A stretch of DNA of 64,000 bases, from positions 28,166,650 to 28,230,649 of the forward strand of contig NC_134026.1 in NCBI RefSeq assembly GCF_964204645.1. Reading direction: 5' to 3'. Made by a program: the position numbers and the translations under genes. Below are positions 39,401 through 52,410 of the stretch, piece by piece. The stretch is from Tubulanus polymorphus (taxonomy: Eukaryota > Nemertea > Palaeonemertea > Tubulaniformes > Tubulanidae). Each line of letters begins with the position of its first letter. Position 1 is the stretch's first letter. Below the pieces are notes generated by a model, which did not search any database, had not been told where the DNA came from, and saw only the letters and a list, made by a program, of their open reading frames with translations.

Positions 39401-42400
39401 TTCCCGTGCACAGCGTCAACAACAATGGATGAAACTATCCGTTATCTCCGTATTACAGGCCGTACCGGTAACTCAGTAACACGGACGACTTGCTGTCCAT
39501 CGTCGTCGCATTTATAATATACGAAATTTATTCTATTAACACGGCACTGTAAGAAATGAAGAAACGCTTCGATGAATAATGCAGATATAATATGATTTAT
39601 GGCAACTGTTTACGGAGTTTAAACTGGAAAAGGGGAAGAATCGATTGCACGATCGAATGACTTTTATTATCCCCATCGTTGGATGCACCATGGAATATAA
39701 AACACCAGTTCGGTGTAGCGTGTGTACGTCTTAACCACGACGAGCAAAAATTAAATATCATTCATTTTGACACCATCAATTTGTTCGGCGTGGAATTTGG
39801 TTCGGTGTTTGCTCGGTATGTTCCCTTGGCAATAACGAGAACGATGCCTTAGTGGATGAAATCTTCCTGCGAATCCATGAGGAAAATTACCAAGCACATT
39901 AAGATCATGACGTGTGTCAACGGTAAACGAACCATTACACACCTCAAAAGGGACCGCTATAAACGACTTCCCATTTTATCGACTTTATTTGGATTTAAGG
40001 TATCGTACATAATTATTGAGATCATTGGGTACAGTCCAATATCCATTAAATAATACATCCAAGCGTCAGATCATAACTGTGTCCAGTGTTCAATTTCAGC
40101 TTCATTTATCACTAGTAAATGGATAAAAGTCGTAAATTGAACATCCACCCGTCTTCCCCGAGGGCGTTCTTCTACTTCGACAGTTTCGCAGACACATCGT
40201 TGGGAATTATATGGGAATGCTGCTTATATTAGACTTTGATATTCCTTCATCGTAACGTCGTCAAAGGCTGTTTAAAGCGATTTAATATTCGCCTGCAGTA
40301 GAATACTGTAGAAGCCACAGCGATATTCGAAATAAGCTTTATTCCGACGTTCGCGTCTATCTTAGTTTTCATGTAGGAAAAATGTAGGCTTCGTCTCACC
40401 AGTAAGCGGCTTTGATATCATCCTGTGCATAAATTCACTGATCCTCCTGGCTTCTGTGATTTCTCATGCTATACAGATAACATTCGTCTTTAAAGTTCGT
40501 CATACGAAGCGTTTGCTTACTTGATGTCGTCTGGTAAATTTTTCGCTTCGTTCTTGTTATTTTTCAAATCATCAATTTTACTTATGACTTTATTACCAAT
40601 ATTTTTACAAATATGTCGTTGGTAGAGTGAAAAGTCGGGGAGTAGTTGACACCACCACATCATATATCCAGCAGACCGCGCAGCTGCGAAAGCCAAAGTC
40701 GTTTGTCACGTGATCAAAAATCCTAGATCATTATCCAGGCCTGTATTTTCCCGATCATTTCCTTTTTCCATTACGGTTCGCGATTAGCCAAAAATCACCG
40801 GTCAAATGACTCAGATAATATTTCTAAAGCCAGCAATACCAAGCTTCATTAGTTTTGTATGTAAGGCAATAACCATCAACAGAGAACCGCAGTTCTGCTA
40901 CATTGATCTGGCCAAGTCTGATGAGATTTTAATATTTGAGCGCAAGGAAGACAGCTAGCTGATGGCCTAAAGATCTATTAATCTAGAATAATAGACGAGA
41001 TTGGTTCATATATCCAATGTTGGTCTAGTGCACGCCATTTATCGATGGATAGACTTGACACACGCGATACCAAAAGCCGCGTCCACGTATTACCAAGTTA
41101 GCTGAACCCACCGGAGCTCTTCTATAATAGTAATGAAATATCCCATGATAGGATTAAAATTTAGATTGTCACGCGCAAACCATTTAATATATGTAATGGA
41201 ACTTCACCATTTAATTATAGAATCGATTCAGTTTAGTTCGAGTGAAGTTGATTTATTTATTAAATTGAATGAAATGAAGGAACTTAATTTATCTGCGACA
41301 AGGCTCTGCAGTTTAATAAGCAGCAACACGAGCACAAGTCTATATAGATTTACTGCATCAGCTCTTTGCGTTTAATCTCTTGGTACGCCGATATCTTTGA
41401 CACAATGAACATTTATTTTTACTTGTTTATGCAGATGAACAGAAGGTACTTCAGTACAGTATTACCATTAATGACATTCAAAACCAGAGAAATATGACTC
41501 GCGTTACAGACCATAAACCATCATCTAACGTAGCCGTTCAACGGGGTCTTTTTTTAAATCGCCGTTCTCCCGGGGGAGTGGATTTCTAGTGGCGGGCATT
41601 CATTTCGAGGAGATTGGTTGGGCTCTTGCGCAGCCAAGCATGCACTTTAATCAAATAATTGTATGTCCCATTACGCCAGAAGCTGTGTGCCATGAATGCT
41701 AACCAGATATTCAGACGTCGGACATAATTTCATCGTTGGTCAACAACTTGGCTTTCTATCGATCTACGACAAATAGAATATATGAATTGCAATAGCTCCT
41801 CGCGATAGAGCGTCTGCAAATGTATGGTGACAAATAGTTAGAATATAGATATTTTAGAATGTTCATCTCATTTCGGTTGAAGTTTTATCGAAACGTTTCA
41901 ACTTAATTACTATGATCCCTAAAAGATTTAACGTTTAAGCGCCATCATGCCCCGAAGTTCCCAAGATTTTGTATAGCGAGTTGATGGGTTAAGCCGCGGA
42001 GTCCTCTTCTAGTTCCTGCGATTCGTATGAAAGTATACGTGTTGTCGTTCTAATCGGCGCATTAATCTTCACTGCGAAAGTGGAATCCTGCAGTGAAAGT
42101 GACTTTCTCAACGATAAATTTCCGAGATCGTAATCATGTCAATTGTAAGGAGACCCGAATCCGACAGTCGGCGTTCAATGAGAGTTTCCTGAGTGACAGA
42201 AATGAAAGATTGCTCTTGTGCTTTGGATCTAAAAATGTTCTAGCTTCTTTGAACTGCATCGTTACTTTTGATCCAGACAGATGAGTTTTTCGTGGACTGG
42301 TTCCGTGCATTCATGAAATGACGTCACGTTCCGTTTCCTAGCGGATTAATCTGCCTCGCAAGGAAGCATTGGGCGTGTCACGAAATGTCATTACTAGTTA

Positions 42401-42563
42401 AGTCAAATCACGACAAATACTCTCGCAGTCTCTTTGCTTTGAAATCATCACATCGCGCAGCAGTTGCACCTGACCTTCAACTTTGTGCACATCAGAGAGC
42501 AGGTGCGTGAAGGGAAATACTCGTGAACGGGTAATTGATTTGGCATTAGCAAGTTAGATACAA
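24435..42563. other. 18-kb gene desert
   Basis: No exon, domain, transposon or RNA gene can be supported on either strand. Open frames are all under 100 codons with no recognisable family. CpG-containing words and TAATTA/ATTA strings look frequent, and a short inverted repeat (GTCGACGAA, 2 bases, TTCGTCGAC) sits at 25727-25746. The stretch could hold distal regulatory DNA or missed tiny exons, but the sequence alone shows neither. Confidence 0.5.
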
Positions 42564-43144
42564 ATGGAAACTTTTGAAATGAATCACGCTGATGCTTTGC
42601 GACGTTCCGATAAAACCAGGAAACTGGTGGATCGTATTATCGACAGAATTAATAACATCCATAGGAAGTATCGTGTAAGTAAACTGTGGCATCATGGAAT
42701 TCAAAATATCGTCTGATCTTCGGATATCTCTTTCCGTGTATTAAGAATTATTTTATTGAATGCGATATTTCATTCTTAAAATAGAATATGTGTCCATATT
42801 GAGATTGATGTTTGATTACAACGAGTAGAGTGTTTTTCGGTAATTTATCAATGAACATCATTTTCATCGATGGTTATAACTGAATTGATAGGCTTATGGT
42901 AAAATAGAGACACAATTATCTATTATTTCACGTGTAGTCGCGCATGAAACTCTTATCAGAATGGAAAAAAACTAGGCAACGCAGAATATCGTGCGTTGTT
43001 GAATCGTCTCCTGAACTGCCGAGAAATGTTATTTTTCTTGTCAGCAACGAAGCCGGAATATCGACGGGAGAGTTCGCGGTGGTCTTTGCGCTCTTTACCC
43101 GACACTCCCTCGACACGCTTTCGGCGTTGATGGGGAAAAACTAG
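42564..43144 (+). CDS. Candidate two-exon small gene, unknown function
   Basis: Exon 42564-42674 encodes 37 residues, starting METFEMNHADALRR, and ends at a strong donor (CGT|GTAAGTAAAC). A 263-base intron ends in TTATTTCACGTGTAG. Exon 42938-43144 then continues in the same phase for 68 codons to TAG. The joined product has 105 residues. It is basic and helical around the junction (RIIDRINNIHRKYR, then MKLLSEWKKTRQRR), with a more hydrophobic C-terminal half. I do not recognise it. An alternative acceptor at 45979 (CTCTTTTCAG) would instead give a 52-residue product. No polyadenylation signal is close; AATAAA lies near 43.92 kb. Chance alignment of phases is possible. Confidence 0.3.
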
Positions 43145-44022
43145 CGATCGATCATATATTTGATGACTTGGACTAGAATCACGCGTGTCTACCTAGGGAA
43201 AACGAGGCAATTCTCCGTACAAAAAGCTCATTTTCGACGTCTTCTGGTCTGATATTCCGATAATGACAGATACTGAGTCACATAATGCATTGATAAGATG
43301 GAACACAGGTCTAAGGAGATTTATGATCTCTTAAACATGGTAAAGGTTGCCCCGTGGGTTGCCGTATTACTGTATCTTAGGCACGCGAATTTATTATGAT
43401 TGCCTACACAGCAATGCTTGCTACGACCTCAGAAATTATGGCATTTATCATATTGGTCGTATTTTATCGTTGGATTTGCTGGTAGTCAGTTCATTTGGTA
43501 AAAAAACAACCTGGCCCCGAAATTCAAAACATTACGAACGATATGGGATAGGAAATGCCAATCAAATAGAACTATTATCAAATTAATCAAAAGATTGATA
43601 AATTCGAGTCAGAATTGCGGGAAGATGGTCATACGATCTAAATCGCGATGCGAAAATTGGATTTCGATTTCTGATTTTGGCATCGATATTCATCGATTGT
43701 GGGTATTACATAGAATTTAATCACGGGTGTAGGCCCGTTGGGATTTAGTTAATGTCGTGTACTCGTAACAGTTGCCAGTCTCGGGAAACCAATCGAAAGT
43801 ATCTACGCCAGTTATCTTGTGCCTAATGTAAAAATTCCACTCTAAGAATGAACACGAAAACTAATTTGAAAGTTTATTGATGCCTAGAAAAATAACGCAT
43901 GTATTGCTATATATTGTCAATAAAACATATGATATTGATGACATAATATCAAGGATCAATCAAGTTATTTTGTATTCGAATGTCGATAATTGAATTGAAT
44001 CGACCGGCATCCCTTATATATT

Positions 44023-44115
44023 GATGACGTAGTGCACGTATGAAATTTAATTACAATATAAACGCCAATTTTGGCGTTTATATTGTAATTAAATTTCATC
44101 GATGACGTAGTGCAC
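44023..44115. repeat. 29-bp perfect hairpin flanked by 15-bp direct repeats
   Basis: Arms 44040-44068 and 44071-44099 are perfect reverse complements separated by only TT. The 15-mer GATGACGTAGTGCAC occurs on both sides, at 44023-44037 and 44101-44115. The layout resembles a tiny foldback insertion with a target duplication. It could also be a replication or assembly snap-back. Confidence 0.95.
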
Positions 44116-47100
44116 ATCGACTCGCACAGAACCTCTCATATAACGCACACTAGGTATCAATGTATATAAACATTTTTGTAACGGTTTTTACGGAGTCAAC
44201 AAAATGAAGTCTGAAAAGTCGAGGAAATTTGTAGGACTTTACTTTTCATCGTGGAATTTTTGTATTTTGGTTACAACACGGACAGATGATGTATCACAAT
44301 GGTTACTATCAGTGCCTTCCTGGTAACAGCAGTGCTTTCTTCCTCCAACGCTTTTATTCGGTAAAGACCAGACTGTGCGTTAGCGAGCGTTACGTCACAG
44401 CCACGTCTACCAATCGATTAACCGACAGTACGTCACGTGACATCAAGGCGCCCATCGCGAAAGTGTAGGAGTATTGGCTGCAAAAATATTCACCTATTAC
44501 ATGCCCTTCCTAGACAGTATTCGTTCTACACCTACTTGTAGGTGCATAGCCATTAAACTATGCGACACTTCCAGGCATCTCTAGATTGTAGACTGATATA
44601 GCAGTTCGTCCGGAAGTGAATTAATGGTTTCTCATTCAAGTATGATACATTATTGCAGTAAGCATGACCAAACTGCAAACGATGCTTGATTCAAGCGTCG
44701 TCCTATTATGTATATCATGACCATATCTCCAAGATTAACTGAACCGACAGATTCGTCTGCGTTATCCATATTCTGCTTTCTTGTAAGCATTGCTTGGAGG
44801 TGTAAAAGAGGAAAATACTATAGTCATATCTACACTTTTTATGTAATAACATATATACGACGAAACATTCATCTAAAGAATATGTGATTTCTTTGAATGT
44901 CTTTACATTTGCGTGTCACGTCGATACAGGTCGCTGCGAAGTAACCGGTGTTCGTTCGCTCTCATTTGGGACACATCGATCATGATAAGATCTTGATGAG
45001 TCGCGCCTTGCTTGTATCGGGAAATGAAGGAACGTACAGTTCTCTTGGGAGCGTCGCGTTTATAAAGACTGATCGATCTGATAGGATAGAGTCGGTTGAT
45101 GCGGGCATAGAGTTTTACACGTGGGGAAGAGAATAACACCCATTAAGCTATACATGATAGATCGCTTCCTAAACCAATAAAACCTGACCAACGAGTCTGT
45201 GCCCAAAGAATAACAGTCATTAATTTACACTTGTCTGGTGCACATTATCTTGACCAAATCCCAACATAAAGTAATGCGTCAAACTAGTAGCGGAACTACA
45301 CTGTAAATTCAAATTCAGATCGCTTGGCGAGTATCGAATATTCATCGCTTAGTATCCGAAATACAGTGCAGGTTTGCTACAGCTCTTTGAAATAGCGAAT
45401 AGCGTGAGTCAAGTTATTGAAGTGTAAATCAATGTGCTACAATGTATATATTCGATTCAATTTGTGCCGAACTATGGACGCAATTTCCAGTCGTTTAAGT
45501 GGCCGCTGTGAAGACACTGTGAAGGCAGTGCGAGAAATATCACATCATATTCGATATAACAGTTAAATCTAATTACGACATTCCACGTATAACTTGGTCG
45601 GCTTTAATAAGATTTGCTATGCAGATGTTCAAGTATTGATTAGTTGACGTAATGAAAGCTGCACGCTCCCACGCATCCCGTTTATCTTACCACTTCACAG
45701 TCACAACCCGGCGGCGAGGTACCGCGAAATGGTGCCATAACGTCGATCCCGGCTAGATTTTTACATATTTTTACCCGTATTTCATATTTGTGTATTCACA
45801 TGGTGTATTATCGAGTACCACTAATCCCAAACCAATACATTATGTTTAGGATACGAGCACGTAATGAGTGGTGGGTGGCGCCATTCCCGACGCTTGTCAT
45901 TACATTCGAAGAAGGTCTTATAGTCACCGGTCCGAATATCTACTAAGTAAATAACGCTTCAATGATTTTCTCTTTTCAGGCAAAAAAAAAGAACATAACC
46001 GACGCCTCATCATTGCTCTATCAATAGTAGAAAAATACGGATACGCATGGCTACAGGTGTGGGGACAGCTCACCTGTTGCTAGTATCTGTCCTCCGCCGT
46101 TCCTTCTGCGTTCACTGTGGTCGCCTTGGTGTTTTGTTGATACTATTAAGGCACGCGGTGAATGCCAAGGGAAATTGGCTCTAAACAAAACAGAAGAGGG
46201 CAGATTTTCCTTTTTCGTGGAGGATTTTCGCAGTTTTCATGTTAAATCTTTGTTATCGTACATTGCCAGTACCTCTACTACATTTATTATTCATCATTCT
46301 TCTTTGTTGCAGATTTCCTTGCTGACACTAAAACACGGATTATCGAGATGATATAACATGATTTTTGGATGCAATTTTCTTGTAGCTTCATTGTTTTGTT
46401 CTTGTGTTGGAAGGTCTAGTATAAAGATAATGTCACAGACGATATTGGGGATTTTGTGCGTGTGAGAGAGTGTATGAGGAGAGAACAGATAAAGTATTCA
46501 TCCAGGGAATCACTGTCAGCAATAATCATTAATTCGACCGCCGTAAAGCCTATTAGATGAGATTATACTGGGGTGTACTGGTCGTGACAGCGAGGTAGAA
46601 TTAGGCGTTTTATGGCGACAGGATGTAGAGGTACGGTCGTAATGTTGATGCACACAGGGGCGATAACTTCAGCCAAGGCCAGACTGAATCACTGACTGAA
46701 CAGAACGTAAAACATCTAAGAACCTTTTTCGAAAACCGGCGAAAAGCTTTAGACCCTAAGGGTTTCTACTAAGGGTAGTGAGTGAGTCTTTAGAATTAAT
46801 AATGAATCAGGGAATATTAGCTGTTTTGAAGACGGTTTGTGAGAGACGATATTGTAGTTCTCTCTGTATAGAAATTGAATGAAATAAATCAATTCCGTTT
46901 AGTAATATTACCAGAATGTCGTTATTGATGTTATTTATACAAAGTCGTAATAATTCTTGTCTCCAGACACAGATGAATATGTGAATTATTGATATGGAAG
47001 AACACAGTTAGCTGTAACAGTCGGAACACCTTATGAAATAGCCGCAGCTCGTGTTGTCAGTTCCGGCACGTAACCAGTCTAATTTGGTGGCGCGCACCGA

Positions 47101-47189
47101 ACGTTAATCTTCATTCCATCTTGACATTTATGGACAGGAAAAGGTTTGACGTGCTGCCAGGCATTTTGAACAATTTGCTACAGGTTAAA

Positions 47190-47218
47190 TGACGTCACGG
47201 CTAATAGCTGGCTATAAA
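47190..47218 (+). promoter_or_regulatory. Possible promoter: CRE then TATA box
   Basis: A full palindromic CRE, TGACGTCA (47190-47197), is followed 15 bases later by TATAAA (47213-47218). The spacing suits a core promoter with a start near 47245. It lies about 3.5 kb upstream of the first cupin gene, so it would need an untranslated first exon if it drives that gene. Motif evidence only. Confidence 0.2.
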
Positions 47219-47737
47219 GAGGACGGCCTCGTTATCACATGTTTCGGGATAAAAATAATTGGTTTTTTGTCCGAATGTGTGTATTTATATCTCGTCATCA
47301 TGAACCTCTCCTTTTCCATTTCCACCAAGTCTTTTCCAAAGAATCTTACGAACTTGCGATGAATGGTTCGACGCTTTTATACCGTAATGTATTGATAGAA
47401 AAGCAGCCTCGTGGTCAGGAATTTCAAGATATCAATAAAGCAATTATTGGCGATAATGATTTAATTTCTCTTTCATTTGTAAAGTTTATTTCACTTTTCA
47501 TTTAAGATAATAACCAACAACCTCTCCATCTTTCGATCGGGTTTCAATTACCTCACATAATTTCCATCTACTCTAAGGTAAATTTATTTTGGTAAAAAAA
47601 AAACCTTGTATAAACGTATATTGTTTGAACATCAAATATTCTGAATGATGAGATGCCAATTATAGTCCGTTTTAACGGAACAAATTCAGCTCTCGTAAAT
47701 ACACATCAATCATACTTAGAATTTTCAATTTACGAAC

Positions 47738-47960
47738 ACGTCTGACGAGGGTTGTTAGTGGAAGAGGACCATTTCATCTGCTGAATATGAATACAAATTA
47801 TTCAAGGCTTTGTATATATGTATATAGGTTTGTATAAATAGACTTATTGCTGATTTTAGTAACAAATATACTTAATCGCTTTAAAATATTCCAACTTGAT
47901 ATATTATTACGTTACAACCATCAAGCAAAATACGCTTGGATGTTCCATTTTTCCAGACTA
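47738..47960. repeat. Diverged repeat, copy A
   Basis: Aligns by eye with 49676-49900. Shared blocks in the same order include GTCTGAC, ATTTCATC, CATT/TATT followed by CAAGGCTTTGTA, AACTTGA and TTCCATTT. Identity is perhaps two thirds. Origin unknown. Confidence 0.5.
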
Positions 47961-49675
47961 AATAGCGTTCGATACCTTCGAATTATCAATTGATTAAGTT
48001 AAAATAGAATTCAACATTAAGCAAGGAGAGCTTTCAAATTATGAATCATGCCCGTTTAAATTCTCTTTTGCGAATTGCAACTTTCAAATCGTATCAAATA
48101 AACTCGAAGAGAACGCGTAGATAAGATCAGAACTGCATCAGCCTCATCTTTCTGTTAGCCTCTGATTTAATTAGAGTAAAATGCGCTAGTTACACAGACT
48201 ACATTCGCTATCTGTAATACAATCACCAACATTCAGCGGCAAATTCCCTCGCATTCCTCGTCATTTTCTTCGACTCATAAAATTGATTCAGATTTATTCC
48301 TAGTTGCGAAATGTCTGAACGAGAGGGAGAGAGAAAGCCGTCGGCCGATATTCGATTTACGCTGGCGTGATGAGAGCAAATATAAATCGAAGCTTCAACG
48401 CAAATAATGAAGTATGATTCTGTCGAGGATTTGTCTCCAGACGATATGAAATCTCCATCTCGGCTCCAATAGACAATAATAGGAAATCATTGTATGTCGC
48501 TCTGTAAAATACCAATACACCAGCAATATTCTTCTTAATTCTTTGAGTGATATAAGAAATATTCCGAATATTCTGGGTTCTGTTTTTTAACTGTAATGAT
48601 AATTATAATTCATTTCTTAATAGCACGTTACAATAAGAACAAACGTCTTTACACCAATAGACTAATTGAGTAGATTAGTTAAGATAGTATCCTCTAAATG
48701 AAAATGCTTTTTACCGATGATTTAAAAACCTCGAATGATGATACATGTATAGCCCTAGTGTCATGTTGGAAAACTATTCCATAGACGAGGGGCATGAGAC
48801 GGAAAATGATCTTTTACCATAAAACGATACGATAAAAAGGTTCAAAAAATCGCATTTCCGACGAATATCTGGTAAGGTGCAGGGTTATGATACTTAGTAG
48901 TTCGCTGAGGTATGATGGTGCCTGATTGAGTAAATCTTAAAGGTTAAAATAAGAATTTTGAATTTGATTCTTTGCGAGATGGGAGCCAGTGTAGTTGAGT
49001 AACTATGATATTTTTTTTATCTACACATCCCTGAATTTTACTGACAATTTATTTTTTTCCTTTTTTCGTGTCTACGGAAAGACTAAATGAATTGAGTATA
49101 TACTGCGTGTAATGCTGGTAGTTACCCCTGGGAAGCTAGTTTCAGTATAAATAATCGACTTGATTTCTTCTCGTGATGCGCGTAATTACTAATTACATAA
49201 AGGAAATTACTTTCGCAGAGCTGCAATTGACGAAAACTGAATTATTGAAAAACTGGCGTAAACAGAATCATGATAGCATTAGGTGAATTCGCGCATTGAT
49301 GAAAACTCGAACTGGCGCGTGTAAGGCGACATCTGACTAATTATTTTGTACAGGCAGGAAAACAACTAAGCATTTCTTGCTACCCTTCATGAATACATAG
49401 AAACTTTAGCTTCAGATTCCTCCATGAAAAATATCAGAATAGTCACGTTTTCACTGATTACCATTTAGTTTATATCCGATTAATGATGTTGTAATGTAAT
49501 GATTAGATCAAAGAGATTGAAACCCATTACATACGAATTTAAAAGATCAATAGGAAATGTATCCATCAAAAACTAAAATCAGAAGAAACAAGTTTCAATC
49601 TTATTATCTAATATTTTCCACATCTGAATGTGGCTATTTTACCAATGATTAAATTGTTGACCATGCTGATTTCAA

Positions 49676-49900
49676 ATTTACATGTCTGACACAAGAGCTG
49701 TCCGTGGTAAACGGCTATTTCATCAGCGAAATGTAAATAGAAAATCATTCAAGGCTTTGTAGTTCCTTACCAGAACAAAAAATTATTTCATTTCCTTGAA
49801 ACATTCTAACTTGACTTGACGTGTACATTTTAACAATTAAACGATATGCAAGGTTCTTAAAGGTTCCATTTGTACAGATACAGTGAAACCTTCTAAACAA
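49676..49900. repeat. Diverged repeat, copy B
   Basis: Partner of the repeat at 47738-47960, in the same orientation, about 1.9 kb away. It lies upstream of the first cupin gene and could be a remnant of an older round of the local tandem duplication. Confidence 0.5.
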
Positions 49901-50763
49901 CTGTAATATTTACAACTCCAATGAATTGGGACTTTATCTCTTTATATCTTGTTTTACTGTTAGTTGCTATAGAATAGATAACCTTATATCATCTATATGA
50001 AACAAAACCTAGGCTGATATTGATTAAAGTTCGATGGTGATATAGATCGGTCTATAACGATTTGAATTGTCCTGGTAGGTGTCAGAATTGTTATTCAAGA
50101 ATAGATATGTTGTAGAATACATATTTATTATGAAATTATGGAAACAATCGCTGAAACTATTAAAAAACTGTGATAGCTGTAATAAAAGAGTAAAATACAA
50201 CAGGTAGGTTCATTCAAGATTATTTAGACCTTAACACACTAACAAACTAAAACTATGCAACTTGGCCTAGTTCTCGATCATATGAACTAAACGATTCTTA
50301 AATAGTTTTCTTTTCAACAATCAACAAATCATCTTCATCAATGATTGATTATACTCAATTCTATCTGCCGTTTCTTTCAAACTTAGAATTTCCAAATGAA
50401 TTAATGATTGTTTTTTGTTCCGACGAAACTCCAGGGCCGAAATTCTCAATTCGTTTTCGGATGCTCAGGGTCGAACTACATTCATAAAAATAACGATATT
50501 TTAAATGTACGTCGTCCATTAAAGTACTGTGGCTGGGACTGACTGTGGTCAGTATAGGCACAGTTTATGAGAGTTAATCAGGTATGACACTGAAGGCGCT
50601 TCACACTGAACAGATTGATTTTTTATGTATGTTTATGTAAGACCTATTCATAGTATGGCTGTTCATTAGGCCTTGCCTGCGCGGAACCCGTTAATCAGAT
50701 TCCGTTCAGGCCTAATATTCATGATATATTTCAATTTTTTCTGTTCATATCGTGTGTTTAGGA

Positions 50764-52121
50764 ATGGGATCTACATTTTCTAAACGTTTTTGGAAGAAAA
50801 CATTTCCGGTAAACGGACAGGGCACTGTTATCTTCAATGAACAAACTGATAAACCATTTGTCATATCTGTTGAAAATAACTCAGGAAACGGAATCTCGCT
50901 ATGTGTGAATAGTCACGACGAAGTGACATTCGTCAAGCATGCGAATGGCGTACATGAGGAACTAACCAGGCTACGTGAAGATGGGCGTGGATTCGAAAAC
51001 CGGAAAATAGCTTACCGGTACAGTTACGACCGTGACAACCTCGTATTAAAGTATGGAAAAGGCTACAGAATGGAAGAAACTACGATCATGACACACGACT
51101 TTCTGAAAGGCGCGAAAACACCAGATGAAGAAAAACAAATAAGAAAAGAATTGTATCCATTCTTCAATGCCGAAGAGAAGATATTTGCCAGGATCTATAA
51201 AAAACTATTTTTATCAGGTGAAGCGATGAATCATAGAATCATTGTAGTAATAAACTAATCCTATTATGGAATAACGATTTGTAATAAATAGTGGATCTTG
51301 CAGGGAATGGTCTACAGAAAGTTGAGCCAACTGTTGAATTTGAAAAATGTCCATTCGTCTGTAACGTCTCGCCTCTAGTGCTCCACTCTTCAAAAGTGAA
51401 TATGTTTCTGTTAGACGATGGAGACTACGTTTTCTCATCGAGTTTACCTGCGGCATGCCAGGAACTGTTTAATAATGTCTATGGTTGTGATCTTAATTGC
51501 CCGGAGGAGGTCGAAAGTGTCCATCTGTCAGACGCAATACGGTACAGTATTGAAACTAAAGGGTGCATTCTCAACAACAAATTGAAAGAAAAGGCTGGAG
51601 AATTCGGTCCTAAGAATGAAAATACCTATCTGCGTGTAACCCTCGGACACAGTCTAGGTAGATCCCCCGGTATACCTTACGTCTTAGAAATTTGGCCATC
51701 CGGCCATTTTAGCCCGATCCATAACCATGGAAATGCGAACGCGGTTATCAAAGTATTGCACGGTTCAATACATATCAGTATTTACAACAAACAAACGACA
51801 GATCCGAATGAAAAACCGCTGAAAGAATTCGATGCGCATGTAGGAGATGTCACTTGGATCAATCGTAACTGGTACCAAACACACAAACTTCACAACGTAA
51901 CTGATGATTTCTGCGCTACGATTCAATGTTACAAATACGATTCTGGAGATACTACGTATTGGCCTTATTTTGATTATGTCAGCGACAATAAAACCATTGA
52001 AAAGTTTCTGCCGAATTCAGATTTCAAATTTAGAGAAATGCGGAAAATTGTTCTCGAAGAATATGCTAAAAGAAAATTGGTAGTCTCAAATCAAGGGGCC
52101 AGTTTTATTGACTGGTATTAA
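50764..52121 (+). CDS. Cysteine-dioxygenase-like cupin protein, copy 1
   Basis: Two exons, 50764-51217 and 51304-52121 (phase 1, 86-base intron), encode 423 residues. The C-terminal half is a cupin resembling type I cysteine dioxygenase, which oxidises a thiol to a sulfinate with non-haem iron. His291 and His293 (PIHNHG) and His348 (KLHNV) would bind iron. Arg262 and Tyr361 match the family's substrate Arg and catalytic Tyr. The family's crosslinking Cys is Ala298. About 150 preceding residues form a domain I do not recognise (contains KYGKGYRMEETTIMTHDF); vertebrate CDO has only about 200 residues in all. The ATG is in good context (G at -3, +4) and gives MGSTFSKR, an N-myristoylation-like start. 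However, an acceptor-like TTTAG ends at 50761, so an upstream exon is possible. Substrate unknown. Confidence 0.85.
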
Positions 52122-52404
52122 CTTTAGCCCGGTGGCTAACTCAATTCAGCCCCGGGCATAAGTCTATCAACCCAGGTCTAGGGCACTTGTCCTTTTGAAA
52201 TATTATTGCATCGAGATAAATTCGATATCTTAAAGACATCTAAAGGCCTGGAAAGAAAGGTAAAACACTTCAAAACAAACAACAACAAACAGGAAACGCA
52301 CGGTTTCCACGGGCCTTTGCAAATCTACAGTTGTGTAACAGAGAAACGTTCTGCAGTCTACATAACTGCAATTAACTGATATCAATCTCAGTGTAGAGTT
52401 AACA

Positions 52405-52410
52405 AATAAA
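52405..52410 (+). terminator. Polyadenylation signal, cupin copy 1
   Basis: AATAAA 284 bases after the stop codon of cupin copy 1. Confidence 0.5.

Larger units (their letters stand above)
43145..50763. other. Intergenic region before the cupin genes
   Basis: No supported coding exon. It contains the hairpin at 44023-44115, a CRE-plus-TATA cluster at 47190-47218 and two diverged copies of a repeat of about 230 bp. It ends in an acceptor-like TGTGTTTAG just before the first cupin gene. Confidence 0.5.

Noticed and set aside
45980-46027. Excellent acceptor followed by a 15-codon frame (AKKKNITDASSLLYQ)
   Set aside because: Only an alternative end for the candidate gene at 42564; too short to call by itself.
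47239-47505. 88-codon frame beginning beside the CRE/TATA cluster
   Set aside because: Its ATG lies upstream of where a TATA-directed transcript would start, and the protein is unrecognisable.
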